DNA of 64,000 nucleotides from NCBI GenBank assembly GCA_009809945.1, contig WTPW01000658.1:9705-73704 (forward strand), given 5' to 3'. Both the position numbers and the translations under genes were made by a program. This stretch comes from Gigaspora margarita. Its lineage: Eukaryota; Glomeromycota; Glomeromycetes; Diversisporales; Gigasporaceae. Shown one piece after another: positions 10,855 to 22,356 of this stretch. Each line of letters starts with the position of its first letter. Positions within the stretch are counted from its first letter, which is position 1. The notes under the pieces are model-generated. The model searched no databases. It saw only the letters and a program-made list of their open reading frames with translations, and was not told the origin of the DNA.

Positions 10855-11169
10855 CCATATGTGTCTGAAAATAAGCTACCTTTTTTGGTCAAAAAATTAT
10901 ACGAAAAAATGTAGAGTAGCTTATTTTCAAAATATTGAGTTTTTTGAAAAAATTGAAAAATTTACTAATAAAAAGTTGTCCAAATGATATCAAATTTTTT
11001 TATAAGTGTATTTTGATATCTGAACATGTTTACTTAATGGCACTTTTGAGATTTACTTAGTAAAATTTAGATTTTTATATGTAGTAACTGCTAACGGATT
11101 TTTTAAGATTTTTAAAAAAATCAGGAGGTAGCTTATTTTAGGTAGTAGCTTATTTTCGGACATATACAG
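10855..11169. mobile_element. TA-flanked foldback MITE, 'GAAAATAAGCTACC' family (copy 2)
   Basis: The termini are CCATATGTGTCTGAAAATAA and, in reverse complement, CTGTATATGTCCGAAAATAA, each next to TA. This 315 bp copy and the 308 bp copy at 49726-50033 are the same short subfamily in opposite orientation. Confidence 0.8.
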
Positions 11170-12289
11170 TATATGCTAACCAATCAAAATTGATTACATA
11201 GTTCATATGATGGGCAATTAGTATTGGTCTTTATATAGATCATATAATAGGATTTGATTTGTCAATTATGGGGTCATTATAAAATAATTCTCTTTTTAAA
11301 AATATTAATATTAATAGTATGTAACCTGCCATGTTGCTCTAAAAATTTATTTTTACAAATTACTATACATTATTTGTTTACTATAAAGTATTTTAATAAT
11401 TAAATAGCTAGTTTATTTGAACCTAAAATAGGCTCAAATAAACCTAGCTTGGGTTTATTTAAACCTGAAATAAGCTTAAATAAACTCAGCTTGGTTCATA
11501 TTTATAAGTTCAGTTCTAGTTCATTTACTGGACTTATAAGCAAGCTCTAACACTATTCCAATGAGTATAACAATACCAAATTTTACTAGTATTTATTTTA
11601 TTGACTAAACTTATTTTGCAGATGATTAATTTACAAATATTTCATTTTGTAAACAGTTATTTAAGTAATTCTAGTTATTGTCATTAGGGTTAGTTTAGAA
11701 TTGTAGTTAAAATTAGTGTTGTATATAAAAAACCTATCTGTGAAATGAGCTGTTATACTATAGACAAAATAAACCTATCTGTAAATTAATTGTTTGAAAA
11801 TAAGCTTGCTGATAATATTTTTTAAATGATTTTTAGTGAAATGGTATGGACTTATCAAATTGGCCCAATTAAAGTACAATTAGAATTTAGTTGCTTTAAA
11901 CATAAAATATAAGCTTGAATTTTAAAAATTTAAATCATATTTAGTTGCAAGCTTATAGCAATTGATTTGATTTACTCAGTATAAATAATTTCACAATCTT
12001 ATAATATACTTCGCATGGTCTATATATATTTAACTTTTTTTACAGAGAATTGATAGTTCTAGTATAAAATTTAATATGTTTTAAGAAAGTTTATCTAACT
12101 AATAAAATTTTAAAAATTATTAGAATATTATTGTAGTCAAAATTTATCATAAAATACTTGTTAAAAAAAGAGTTGTATACTGCAATTATCTATATTTATT
12201 GTATTATTTAAACAAAACAGGTTAGTAAATTATTATACAATAATAATCCCATTCATATGTAAATAAATTTATAATACAATACTTTAGTT
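11170..12289. other. intergenic sequence, little recognised
   Basis: 11410-11545 carries repeated 'aataaactcagcttgg' type words with inverted copies, ending in TAACACTA. It resembles one end of the hAT-like MITEs, but no partner end is found. The rest is A/T-rich sequence without features I can support. Confidence 0.4.
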
Positions 12290-12366
12290 TTTTTTTTTTA
12301 TTTGTAATATTTCATATTTCTCCACAAAATATAAGCATTTGGCATTAGAAATAAATTATATGCAGT

Positions 12367-12486
12367 TACTATATTTGCGCGTAATAGCAGACCAGAGTAT
12401 TATTTAGAGCCTTGGCCTGAATTAAGTTTAATTTAGACTGAAATTCGTAATTTCACTCCTGCGTATTATTACGCACAAATATAGTA
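12367..12486. mobile_element. 120 bp palindromic MITE in the TLDc coding end
   Basis: Left TACTATATTTGCGCGTAATA and right, in reverse complement, TACTATATTTGTGCGTAATA are near-identical terminal repeats. The element separates two parts of the TLDc remnant. Confidence 0.75.
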
Positions 12487-13136
12487 CATTTCCAATTGGT
12501 TTTTCGTATGTGCTTTCTAGACCAGTAAGATATTAATGATCTAGATTAAAATTACTATCCATAGCAAGGCCAAAATAATAAGTATGTATTATAAAATGCT
12601 AAAAACCAAAAACTGGACCATAAGCCAAATTACAATAAATTGCTTCATTTTGTCTTTTCATACAACTTAAAATTGATTTTTGAATATTGCTATTTTTTAA
12701 TAAAAAAATAAAGATATCTTTACAATTTTTTTTTTTACTAAAAAAATTATCTGATTTAACCCAACTAATAGAATAATATCTACCAAGAATTTCATCAGTG
12801 CCTTTAATCTTCATAACTACTATATTGTATAAATTCCAGAATGACATAGCAGTAAAACTATCTCTGCTTCTGTGAAGAACTAATTTAAATTTATATAGAT
12901 TATTCTTTGTTAAACACATATTATTTTCCATATCAATTATGAACCAATTTTTGCTGCATTGCTTCATTAATAACTATTGAAAATAGTTCTACAATTCTAG
13001 TTAGTAATGTTGGTTTTAAAATTATTCATAGAGGAAGAACAGTAGAGGATATTGGTTCATTTGCCATATGTTTTTTCATTATATCTTTTCAAAGTTTTTC
13101 TCAAGAATTTGCTAATAAGGTTGTATATTATTAATA

Positions 13137-13519
13137 ATATGAGGAGCGGTCAATTAAAACACGGCTTATGGCATTTTTTGCAAAAATAAGTTAACAATAC
13201 TATCAAATAAAGCATGCATTCAACTATATAATTTAGCATTTAAAGCATTGCTTTACATAATAAAATTTTTGTCTATGCCTATTTTTCTAAATGCCGTATG
13301 TAAATAGAAGCAATCTAAAAATAGATTTTAGAAATTAGCTTGCTGATCCTTGCTGCATAGTCATAGAAAAGAGCTTGTTTGATTGGCTAATTCATGTAGA
13401 TCAAACAGGTTATACTAATAATAGAACATCATTGTTGTTGTTACACTAAATTTCAAACGTGATTTTCTCAAAATGGAAAAAAAGCCATAAGCTGTGTTTT
13501 AATTGACTGTGCCCCATAT
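13137..13519. mobile_element. 375 bp MITE (13141-13515) in the BTB-BACK-TLDc gene, ATAT duplication
   Basis: Left GAGGAGCGGTCAATTAAAAC and right, in reverse complement, GGGGCACAGTCAATTAAAAC, each continue with an ACRGCTTATGGC stretch. Both ends are flanked by ATAT (13137-13140 and 13516-13519). Coding similarity to BACK ends on one side and the TLDc linker resumes on the other. Confidence 0.8.
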
Positions 13520-14006
13520 CATTACTAGTCATATGAAAATAACAGACATGAGGCAAGCAATTTTGTAAAGTAGTTTTTAAAGCTGAAAAATTCTCATGAG
13601 ACCAATCTTCAGAATCGAATGGTATGCCAGGATTTTGTGCAATTTACCATTTTATAATGTTATTCCAAATTTTTACTTCTTTTATTTGTAAATTATCTCA
13701 ACTTATAAGTAAGACTAAAGTGTTTTTTTTAAAGTAGGAAGAATTCTTCAGAATCAAAAATCTTATTAGAGTATTTTACCACAATATCATTACACTAGTT
13801 TTGTAAACCTTGAAGTTTAATATTTTGAATACTTTTTTAATAAATATGATTAAAATGTAAACGAAGCCAATGAGCTTCATTTTCAATTAAATAAGATTGA
13901 AGTTGCTTGTCCAATTTATCAAAAAGAAGCTCATAAGCAATAAGTATGAGCTTGAAAATAAATGATATATCATGTTTTCAAGTACAATATTCCTATATAG
14001 ATGTAT

Positions 14007-14092
14007 CTTTGTATAAAATTATGTACCTTAAATATCTTTTCATAATATAATAAATTATGAATTATGTATTGTAAAATAGTATAAAAACTTAC
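14007..14092 (-). other. spliceosomal intron (86 bp) in the BTB pseudogene
   Basis: On the minus strand the donor GTAAGT begins at 14092 and the acceptor ...TACAAAG ends at 14007. Removing it joins ATTATCAA to ATACATC, giving the BTB-typical IIKYIY without a frame break. This identifies the copy as a genomic relic and not a processed retrocopy. Confidence 0.75.
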
Positions 14093-14375
14093 TTGATAAT
14101 AACTTCAAAATGTTGGATATAAACATGCTTTAAATTAAGTGGCTTGATATTATTCTTATTTTACCAATATTTTTTAATTCATTTTGAAAGTATAAAGATC
14201 CATATTTTAAAATTGCTAAATGTGCTCACAAAATATTTTTGCATTTGGAGATTCACTAACATTGATAATTATGTTAAAATTCTCTTTATCATCAAGAAGT
14301 TCAAAAAAGTTTTTCAAAAAATTTTAGTATCATTTTAGTCAAATTTATAATTTAATTGGGCGTAATTGTACATTA

Positions 14376-14985
14376 TATAAGGTAGATATGCCTAATTTGG
14401 CGCGGTGCCTAATTCGGCACACTAATGATAACTTCCGAACTGTTGATCAGAATCATATAATTTTGGTACTATTTGATTCGCCTCATAGAGATGAATCGAA
14501 TGGTACCAAAATCATATGATTCTGACTGATAGTTCACAAGATATTACTATTTAACCAAAATAACCTATAAATAAAGTAGATATGCCTAATTGGCACAGTG
14601 CCTAATTTGGTGCACTAACGATATTTTCTGAACTGTTAATCAGAATCATGTGATTTTGGTACCATTCGATTTGCCTCATCGAGACGAATTTAATGGTACC
14701 AAAATCATATTATTCTAACTAATAGTTCACAAAATATTATATTAGAGATCTTTAGTGCGCCGAATTAAGCACTATGCCAAAATAAGACTGTTTTAAGCTA
14801 AATTTTTAAAAAAGTGATATCTCATGATTGAGTGATCAAAATTAAGTGATTTTGGTGCCATTCGATTCGTCTCGATGAGACAAATTGAATGGTACCAAAA
14901 TCATCCAATTCTGATCAATATGTCATATGGTATTCATCGTAGAACTTAACCGCACTGAATTAGACATATCTACCTTATGTTATGG
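14376..14985. mobile_element. 0.6 kb TIR element with three internal GGTACC palindromes
   Basis: Left ATAAGGTAGATATGCCTAAT and right, in reverse complement, ATAAGGTAGATATGTCTAAT are terminal repeats. The left terminal sequence recurs internally at 14576. Three near-palindromes of about 75 bp (14447-14525, 14637-14720, 14838-14920) have the arms 'ttggtaccattcgattcg' around 'tctcatgaga'. A fourth copy of the palindrome lies in the otherwise unrelated element at 62385-62475. Confidence 0.65.
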
Positions 14986-15089
14986 GACACTAATAACTGT
15001 AACAATAAAGTTACATACTATAGCAATACAACAGCATTTTACTTATTAATAAATGTATACCAATATTATAGTTTTTAAATTGCGTAACT

Positions 15090-15600
15090 ATATAATTCGG
15101 AAGGGTATTTTATATAGTTAAACTAAACATGACACATAAGATTTTAATATTGTATTAACATTATTAAGATTTTTTTTATGTTTTTTTATTCAACACAAAA
15201 GATTTTGCCAACATAATGATCATAATTTACTTATAACTTTGGTAAGTATAAAATAAAGGTCGAGTAATTTATTAAGTATACTTGTTCAGGTTCATAGATG
15301 AGATAATCTACTCGAGCTTCCGAAAAAGTATTAAAAAAATTCTGAATTAATTGTGTAGTGATCCACAAACTTGGAGCACTTAGCTTAGAATGTTCCTATC
15401 TTGAGTCAATACCCTTTCAGATTAGTCCGAATAACAAAAATCTTACATATCATGTTTATTTTAGGTAAACAAAACATGACATGTAAGTTTTTCGTTATTC
15501 GGACTAATCTGGAAGGGTATTTAAAATTATTTATACAGATAAACTAAATGTGACACATAAGATTTTAATATATTAGATTATAGTTTATAAAGTATTAAAT
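15090..15600. repeat. direct repeats around a 117 bp foldback element
   Basis: 'ggaagggtatt' followed by 'gacacataagattttaatat' occurs at 15099 and again at 15513. At 15407-15523 the arms ATACCCTTTCAGATTAGTCC and their complement form a hairpin, and the hairpin's right end overlaps the second direct repeat. No coding sequence. Confidence 0.6.
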
Positions 15601-16245
15601 ATTAAGCTCTGGGTACACAATACTATGTATTTATTTAGTTTATATAGTAATCAGTATTATATTATAGTCATATACTAGAAGATTAGTGAATTATTAATTA
15701 ATATAAAAAAACAAATAAAATAAAACAAGCAAAAAAATTTAAAAAAATAAATAAAAAAATAAATAAATAAAAAAACAAAAAATTAAATAAAACAAAAAAC
15801 TTGAAAAATTAAAAAAATAAATTAAATGAAAAAAAATTAAATAAAAATTAAAAAAAGGCAAAAAAAATAAAAGATCTTCTGTAACTCTATTCACTAATCA
15901 CCTGTACCAACAAATACACTAACACTTCAGAAGTAAAGTCTTAAAGAAATAGTAAAAACCCCAACAAAAACATGCAACCCAGTAGCTATTATTTAGAGAT
16001 ACAGTTAACTAAGTATCTGCTAATAGCTTTAGAGTTTGTCATTTACTACAAACCTAGCACTTGTCATTTAGAAGTAAAGTTCATAGACTACTTGCTAACA
16101 AGCTTAAAGTTTATTACTCATCATACTTGGTAGCTCTCTGATAAATTTTGAACTTATACAGAAAGAACTACTATCTTTACTATAGTTACAAGTGAACTTT
16201 CCCTGGTGTTGTTGATTCATGATGAATTTTTCAAAAAGTAGGTAT
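15601..16245. other. A-rich tract (15690-15870) then unassigned sequence
   Basis: 15690-15870 is low complexity ('aaataaataaaaaaacaa'). 15880-16245 has more balanced base content and loosely repeated words ('cttgtcatttagaagtaaag' and 'gtttgtcatttactac'), but no frame or RNA that I recognise. Confidence 0.4.
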
Positions 16246-16500
16246 CGTAAAGTCCCGAATATAAGCAACCTCTCAAGACTGGGTTTTTTGAAAGTGTTGT
16301 TTAATTTTAGTAACTTTGAAATACTTTCTAGGGGTTTCTTATATTCAGAACTTTATGATATTTTGGTATACCAGGACCCCGAATAATACATATAGAGGTT
16401 ATATTGGCTTTAATATAAAATTTTTGTAAATTTTATAAATTTTATCTACTTTTTATTAAAGCTAATTAATCTTATTTTATAATATAAGCTTTAATATTTA
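16246..16500. mobile_element. 120 bp MITE (16246-16362) next to one end of a CCAGGACCCC element
   Basis: ATCGTAAAGTCCCGAATATA at the left and ATCATAAAGTTCTGAATATA, in reverse complement, at the right form the small MITE. From 16377, CCAGGACCCCGAATAATACA is the left end of another family whose opposite end is seen at 25655-25695. The retroposon at 16517 follows. Confidence 0.6.
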
Positions 16501-17540
16501 AATAATTTATCTATTAGAGTGTGGCAACATAGTGAAGTTGGGTTGTTGTCATCCCCAAGCAACAGGTGCAGAGTTCGAATCCCACCGGGGACAGTTTTGA
16601 AAAATTGTATTTGTGTTATAGTAACTGATCTGCACTCTAACTAATTGGATCTTTGATCTGTAATCCGGGTGATACCAAATTATTGGGAGCTGACTAACTT
16701 GTGTAATGTTATACAAGAAAAAAGGAAGCATATAAGTCCTAGGAATTAGCAGAATGGAACCCGCTTGGCAAGCCCCGAGTGAAAAAGTACTCGACTTTCG
16801 ATAGCGCATGAGGAAAAGGATCTTGGATGAAGACTGACCAGAAGTAGACTGACGATTAAAAGGATTGGAGGACCCTACCAACTGGACTACCAGAGTCATA
16901 CTGGAGGAAAAAAATATATGTTTCAGAAGCATGTACCAAGGAAAGGGAGACCATATGGCATCCTAAAGCCGGGCTGACCAACCCTTCCGGGTCTTAGAAT
17001 TGGGATTTGGAATATGACTAGAAAAAAGGAACTGGAAAAGTAACTGACCGGGTGCTGGGGTTGGAGAATTTCACAAGGGGCAGAAGTAGATAATGGTAGT
17101 GGTTTAATAGTTAGCCCTAACTGCAAGTATACAGTTAAAGCTATAGCAGAAGTTACTGAAGCGTAGGTGAATACTAATAGTGGGATAGGTACTGCTCTAC
17201 CTGGTTTACTACAGGATCAAATGCCCTCCACAAATAGGAGTTTGGCTAATTCTCAGAGTACTTTAAACAGCAAATTACTCATGAAAGGGTATATTGAAAG
17301 GAACATAGAACTTGGGTAGCAATCAGAGGGTTTAAATAGGCAATCCTATAGTTGGATTGTAGGTATGCCAGCTAGTATGGAACGGCACCAAAAGTGTAAG
17401 TGGCTGGTTGTACTCTCGTTATACAAATATAATATGTGGTGTAGTTATGCTAACTGGGCCAACTATTTGTACCAATAAAGTGCTAGGGTACCTAAGTAGT
17501 TACCTTAATATTAAAAAAAAATAATAATAATTTATTTATT
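16501..17540 (+). mobile_element. tRNA-headed retroposon (SINE-like), copy 2
   Basis: The insert is about 16517-17525, flanked by AATAATTTATCTATT (16501) and AATAATTTATTTATT (17526), 14 of 15 matching. The head carries B-box GAGTTCGAATCC followed by 'caccggggac', and aligns along its length with copy 1. Shared blocks include 'ttggcaagccccgagt', 'atgtttcagaag' and the 3' domain from 'agggtttaaataggcaa' (17328). The 3' end has AATAAA, a short hairpin candidate (GGTA...TACC) and an A-rich tail. Two minus-strand frames within it (16549-16932, 16923-17126) have no family features and are taken as chance. Confidence 0.8.
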
Positions 17541-17561
17541 TAATAAATAGAGTTTTACTAA

Positions 17562-17912
17562 AATGCACCTATGGTATTTTACACCATATTACACAAAACT
17601 ATTAGAATAGCCAATCAAAATTTAAGATCAGGTGTAATATAAAATTTTGTTTTTTTGTTTATTTTTTTAAAAAAACATTTATATCTCAAAATTTTGCTTA
17701 TGAAACCAACTTTGGAGCTCTAATAAAAAAAATTCCTTGCTAAATTTTGTATATACTAATGCTCTAATAAAATCCCAGGCCTCATTCTAAACCTAAAGTA
17801 ATCAAAAATTATTTTTTGTTTTATAAAAATTTATTTTTTTGTTTTTGTTATACAGATTTGCAAATCTAATTTATCTATAGTAGTAAAACACCATAAGCGC
17901 ATTTTATAATAA
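17562..17912. mobile_element. MITE related to 7385-7721
   Basis: Left TTACTAAAATGCACCTATGG and right, in reverse complement, TTATAAAATGCGCTTATGG are the terminal repeats. The internal 'aaattccttgctaaatttt' matches the 7.4 kb copy. Confidence 0.6.
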
Positions 17913-17954
17913 TTGTAACAAATATAACAAATTCAAAAAAACTTTTTTTTAAAA

Positions 17955-17992
<38 letters not shown>

Positions 17993-18684
17993 ATAGAGTA
18001 TATTTTATGACAATTCAGATTGATTAGATGAATTTTTATAAAAGATTTATTTTTGAATTATATTACTATAGTGACCTATGATCAGCCAATCAAATTTGGT
18101 CACATAATCAAATTCGATTGGTTAATCATATACACTTAAAAAATTTTTTTAAAAAAGAGTATTAAAACCGGGTTTAATATATAAAATAACCTGATTCCCA
18201 AGCTATATTTATTTATTTTTATTAATTAATTTTTTTAAATTTAATTAATTATCTAGGAGTTTTTTTAATTTATTTAACAAGTCAGGGTTTTTTATTAACT
18301 TATCAGTTTTTTTTGCTTTATTAACTTAGTTTTTTTTTAATTTATTTAATTAATTTATTTAATTGATGATCCACCACTCAACTGAAGAAATTTCTATATT
18401 AGGATATGATACAGATATTATATATATAAGGCTCGAATTAAAATTTTGAGCCAATATATAAAAACAAAAATTTATAGTGAATTTTTGCTCAAAGTAGTAC
18501 AAACTATAGAGAAATACTATATAGTTTTGGTAACGAAGCCACTAAATGAAAAATCGAGGTTTAAAAAGTTTACTTTGTGTGAACGTGGCATTTCCTATAT
18601 GATCCCTTATTTTAATATATACCCTAGATTACTGCATTTAGTACCCTATAGAGTATTACTTCTAGATTAAAACTAGCTATAAAT
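17913..18684. other. A/T-rich sequence with a 50 bp T run and one unassigned open frame
   Basis: 17944-17988 is nearly pure T. 18210-18360 is T-rich. An open frame at 18446-18670 (74 codons, beginning MSQYIKTKIYSEFLLK) has plausible composition but matches no family I know, and no flanking exon signal is clear. A 23 bp hairpin 'ggctcgaat...ttgagcc' precedes it at 18430. Confidence 0.35.
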
Positions 18685-19887
18685 ATAAGTACTAGTGTTC
18701 CGATATTCAGTTTAGCCTGAACCAAGTTCGGGCTAAACCCAAACTGAACCCGAACTCGAACCAAGAATTTTGCAGATTTTTGAACTCGAACTGGGCTTGA
18801 ACATGATCAAAAGTTCATTTTAGGTTTAGTTCAAAAGTTCATGAACATGTTTAGGTTTGGGATTATAATTAGTAATAAACGATTAAAGTAAAAAATCAAT
18901 TAAAATCGATAGTTAAAAAAATTCGTAAATTTTAATTAAACTTTAAAAGCGATTTTTTCAATAACTAATAGTTAGAATTAGCTCAATATTTTTAACACAA
19001 ATAGTATTGATATCAGTTTATAATATAATAATTTTTTTTTAGCAAATTTGGACCAGTAGTTCTCGAATAATTGCTTGTATATAATAATTGATTGTTTTAA
19101 AAAAATCAATTACTGTATATTCATAAATTTTAATTAAACTTTAAAAGTGTTTTTCTTAATAACTAGTAATTAAAATTATCTCAAATTTTTACCATAAATA
19201 GTATCGATAACATTCTATAATATACCAAATTTTTAGTAAATTTTGACTAGTAATACTTGAGTAATTGCTTGTATATGATAATTAATTTTAAAAAATCAAT
19301 TATCATATACAAGCAATTTTTCAAAAAATACTTACCCAAATATGCTAAAATTTTAGTATATTATAAAATGTTATACATACTATTTATGATAAAAATTTGA
19401 AATAATTTTAATTACTAGTTATTGAGAAAAGTGCTTTTAAAGTTTAATTAAAATTTACGAATATATAGTAATTGATTTTTTTAAAAAAATCAATTATCAT
19501 ATACAAGTAATTACTCGAGAACTACTGGTCCAAATTTGCTGAAAATTTAGTATATTATAAACTAATATCAATACTATTTTGTATTAAAAATTTGAGCTAA
19601 TTTTAATTATTAGTTATTAAGAAAATCGCTTTTAAATTTTAATTAAAATTTATGAATTTTTATACTATCGATTTTAATCAACTTTTTACTTTAACAGTTA
19701 ATCAATTATTACTAATTATAATCCCAAATCTGAACATGTTTGTGAACTTTCAAACTGAACCTGAACCAAACCCAAATATACTCTAAAGTTCAAGATCTCA
19801 AGTTTGAGTTCGGTTCAAATTTCGAACTGAACTTGAACTTGATCTAAGTTCAGTTCAGTTCAGGTTTATAGGAACACTAATAAGTAC
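18685..19887. mobile_element. hAT-like foldback element (1187 bp, 18693-19879), perfect 8 bp TSD
   Basis: TIR TAGTGTTCC at 18693 and its complement GGAACACTA ending at 19879 are flanked by an identical ATAAGTAC at 18685-18692 and 19880-19887. The first and second halves are inverted copies of each other (about 590 bp arms). 'gattataattagtaataaacg' at 18860 is answered by its complement at 19700. Subterminal 'gaactgaacc' words are dense at both ends. Noncoding. Confidence 0.88.
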
Positions 19888-20652
19888 ACAAAACCACTTA
19901 TAGTAAAACTAATTATATTTAATAAAATGAATCTTTGTCTAAAGATCTGTTTTAAAATATTCTTTTAATTATATTTGTCTCTTTATATTGTACTTTTAAG
20001 AAACTAAAAACTTGTCTAAACATTAGTATTTTTTTTTTCAATTTTTTTTTCTTTTTTAGTTAAAATTAACTTATTCTTTATATAGGTCTGGCTTTTTCTA
20101 AAACATAAATTAGCAAAACTTAGCTAGGAATAAAAGGTAAACCAAACCTGGTAGTTTGGGTTACAATGCAGTTATAGTACAATTAGTGAATCTAATAAAA
20201 TTCTTAAAAATCTACTAAGTCCTGAACTTATATATCTCTGACTAGGATATGAATCACAATCTGGCATCAAACAATCGATCAAAAAATTGCTCTATTACCT
20301 GTGCTCTGTTTATTTCATAGTCCTTAGATTCAAAATATACAAAAAGAAATAAGTACAGATTTGGGTTTTAAATTTGATTTAAATATCAATAAATATTAGT
20401 TCTGGAATTTAAATTAACTGTTCTACTTGGGTTTTGTTTACATTACTAGCTAGAAACTAGAGTTTGAATTTGGAATTTGAAACAATTTTATTTTGTTTAG
20501 GACTAGGAGTTAGAAGTAACTAGAATTTAGAATGATTACAGGATTATGTTTAGAATTTTGGTAGGATTTTAAAAATTTTAGCTTTGGTAGTATTTTTTTT
20601 TTTGTTATAGTATTTTATTTCTTTTGGCTGAAATTAATACTTTTGTTTTTTA
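19888..20652. other. unassigned intergenic sequence
   Basis: A/T-rich, with 'tagaatttagaat' type loose repeats at 20400-20560. No frame, RNA or repeat boundary that I can support. Confidence 0.35.
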
Positions 20653-21280
20653 GTAAATTTGATTTTTTTTTTTTTACGTTTTCTTTCTGGGAATACCCAG
20701 AGGTGGCGTGTAGTCTCTTTTATTAATTAAGATCTTAAACTATTCTGACTAGTGGGTACATTATTTGTTAAGTTCGTCATTTGACATCCTGGGTCCCTGG
20801 CCCCACAGTGTAAGACCTCATTATCAGGTCCGCAGTTCCCTAACTCACATAATCTGCTAGCCGAATCATCCTAAATTGTTCACAACCGACATACATTCGG
20901 TTGATTATTTTTATTTCCATTCATCCGGAATTTCGCTGGAAGTATTCTTTTATGCATCCAGAATTCTACTGGAAGTATTCTAATTTCTTCAACCGGAATT
21001 TCACCAGAAGTATCCAACCTGTATTCGACCAGATTTCCACCAAAGGTATTCATACTTCTTTGAGAACCTTTCACACGAATTTGTAAATATGGCTGTGTGT
21101 GTGGCAGTACTGCCAAGCATGGTCCTAGCATCCTAGTTCAGCACATTCGTCTCATGACCTCATATAGTTATTAAATTTGTCCTCCAGTAGGGCTTGAACT
21201 GGCAACCTTATGACTAGAATGGCTAATGACCTGGGAGTACAACCACTACGCTATCGACCCGCAAGTCGTAAATTTGATTT
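20653..21280 (-). mobile_element. tRNA-headed retroposon (SINE-like), copy 4, perfect 13 bp TSD
   Basis: The insert is 20666-21267 on the minus strand, flanked by an identical GTAAATTTGATTT at 20653-20665 and 21268-21280. The head, read on the minus strand from 21264, has A-box-like GATAGCGTAGTGGTT and B-box GCCAGTTCAAGCCC. The body has four degenerate units of about 32 bp around 'cggaatttcgctggaagtat' (20930-21050). The 3' end reads TTAATAAAAGAG, then a perfect hairpin CTGGG-TATT-CCCAG, then an A-rich tail. Frames on both strands are incidental. Confidence 0.85.
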
Positions 21281-22309
21281 GAAAAAGTATCAGACAATAA
21301 AAGTTGGATACCACTTGAAATCATAAAATAATATTAAGCCTTCGTTTATTATCTGTTATCAAAATCAGTAGAGATGGATAAGATTAACAAGATATATAAA
21401 AATGGTTGTTGCTATAGAAAACAGCAAATACACTATATTAGTGTTCTGAGTTAATAAAATTTTTCAAATCGATTAGTTACCAACTATAGTTGCAACTAAT
21501 CAATTACAAAGATTATATAATTAAATAATCAATTTGTAAGTTGTAATATGAGTGATAGACCAACTTAAACAACTAGTAATAATCTAGTGGCTTTTTATTG
21601 AGTTGGAGCCTTATATATTAGATTTTGAATTTAAATACTATAACTTATATTATTATCAAAATAATTTACAGTATAATATAAATAAAAATTTAATCGCTAG
21701 TTTGTTGGTTTAAAGTGCATATACATTATAAGTACATATTTTTATACATATACATAAAGACATAGGCTTGATTTAATAATTCATAAAGCTATAAAAAACA
21801 GCAATTTCTGCCATTACTAATCTTTATTATATACATACACTTTTCAATTCTTATATTATAATTATAAGATATTATATAGTATATTAAACCTCGATATAAA
21901 AAATTTTGAAAATATATATTTAGAAGCTTATTATAGCAATTAAATATTACTTTTTGTTGATGAAAATCTCTAACATTTAATCAAATATCTCACAAATCAT
22001 AAGCCAAATTTCAACTATCCTAATTCAAACACTAAATGCTTATTCAAAAAAGCTTGTTGAAATAGTTTATAATACGACAACAATGAGTCATTAGGATAAA
22101 CAACCATAAGGAATTTTTAGAATGGTTATTTATTGCTAATTATAAAGAGCTGTTAGAATGATAAAAAAAATAGTTTGACTAAAAAAGAAAATCTAATTCT
22201 ATGCCCAATTTTCATTGTCTAGTACTAGTAAAATTAGAACTTGCAAAAAGAATTTGAAATTAGTACCAATTAAAAAAAAAAATTAACTACAAAAAAAATA
22301 GAAACTGGT
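21281..22309. other. unassigned A/T-rich sequence
   Basis: No open frame, tRNA or repeat end is recognised. Some diffuse 'aactaatcaatta' symmetry lies at 21465-21550. Confidence 0.35.
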
Positions 22310-22323
22310 ACTTAAACCAATTT

Positions 22324-22356
<33 letters not shown>

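Larger units (their letters stand above)
12290..14333 (-). pseudogene. BTB-BACK-TLDc protein gene, decayed, with one intron and two MITE insertions
   Basis: Reading the minus strand from an ATG at 14333-14331, exon 1 encodes a BTB start. It has a LLDDKENFN-like stretch, FCAHIAILKYRS-like residues with breaks, and LNLKHVYIQHFEVIIK. An intron GTAAGT...AAG (14092-14007) joins FEVIIK to YIYIGIL, the usual BTB end. A BACK domain follows (LLFDKLDKQLQSYLIENEAH, FDSEEFFLL, NFSALKTTLQNCLPH, about 13950-13550). Then come a MITE, an 'ISSTVLPL' linker, and a TLDc domain (open frame 12967-12599, with VLHRSRDSFTA, KIKGTDEILGRYYSISW, EAIYCNLAYGPVFGF). TLDc continues past stops to YFVEKYEILQI near 12300. Family members act as ubiquitin-ligase adaptors or in oxidative-stress roles. 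This copy has many stops and shifts and cannot be functional as read. The assignment to family is firm. Confidence 0.85.

Noticed and set aside
18446..18670. 74-codon plus-strand frame as a gene
   Set aside because: Composition is acceptable, but no recognisable motif, splice context or repeat in relatives is visible. Listed only as an unassigned frame.
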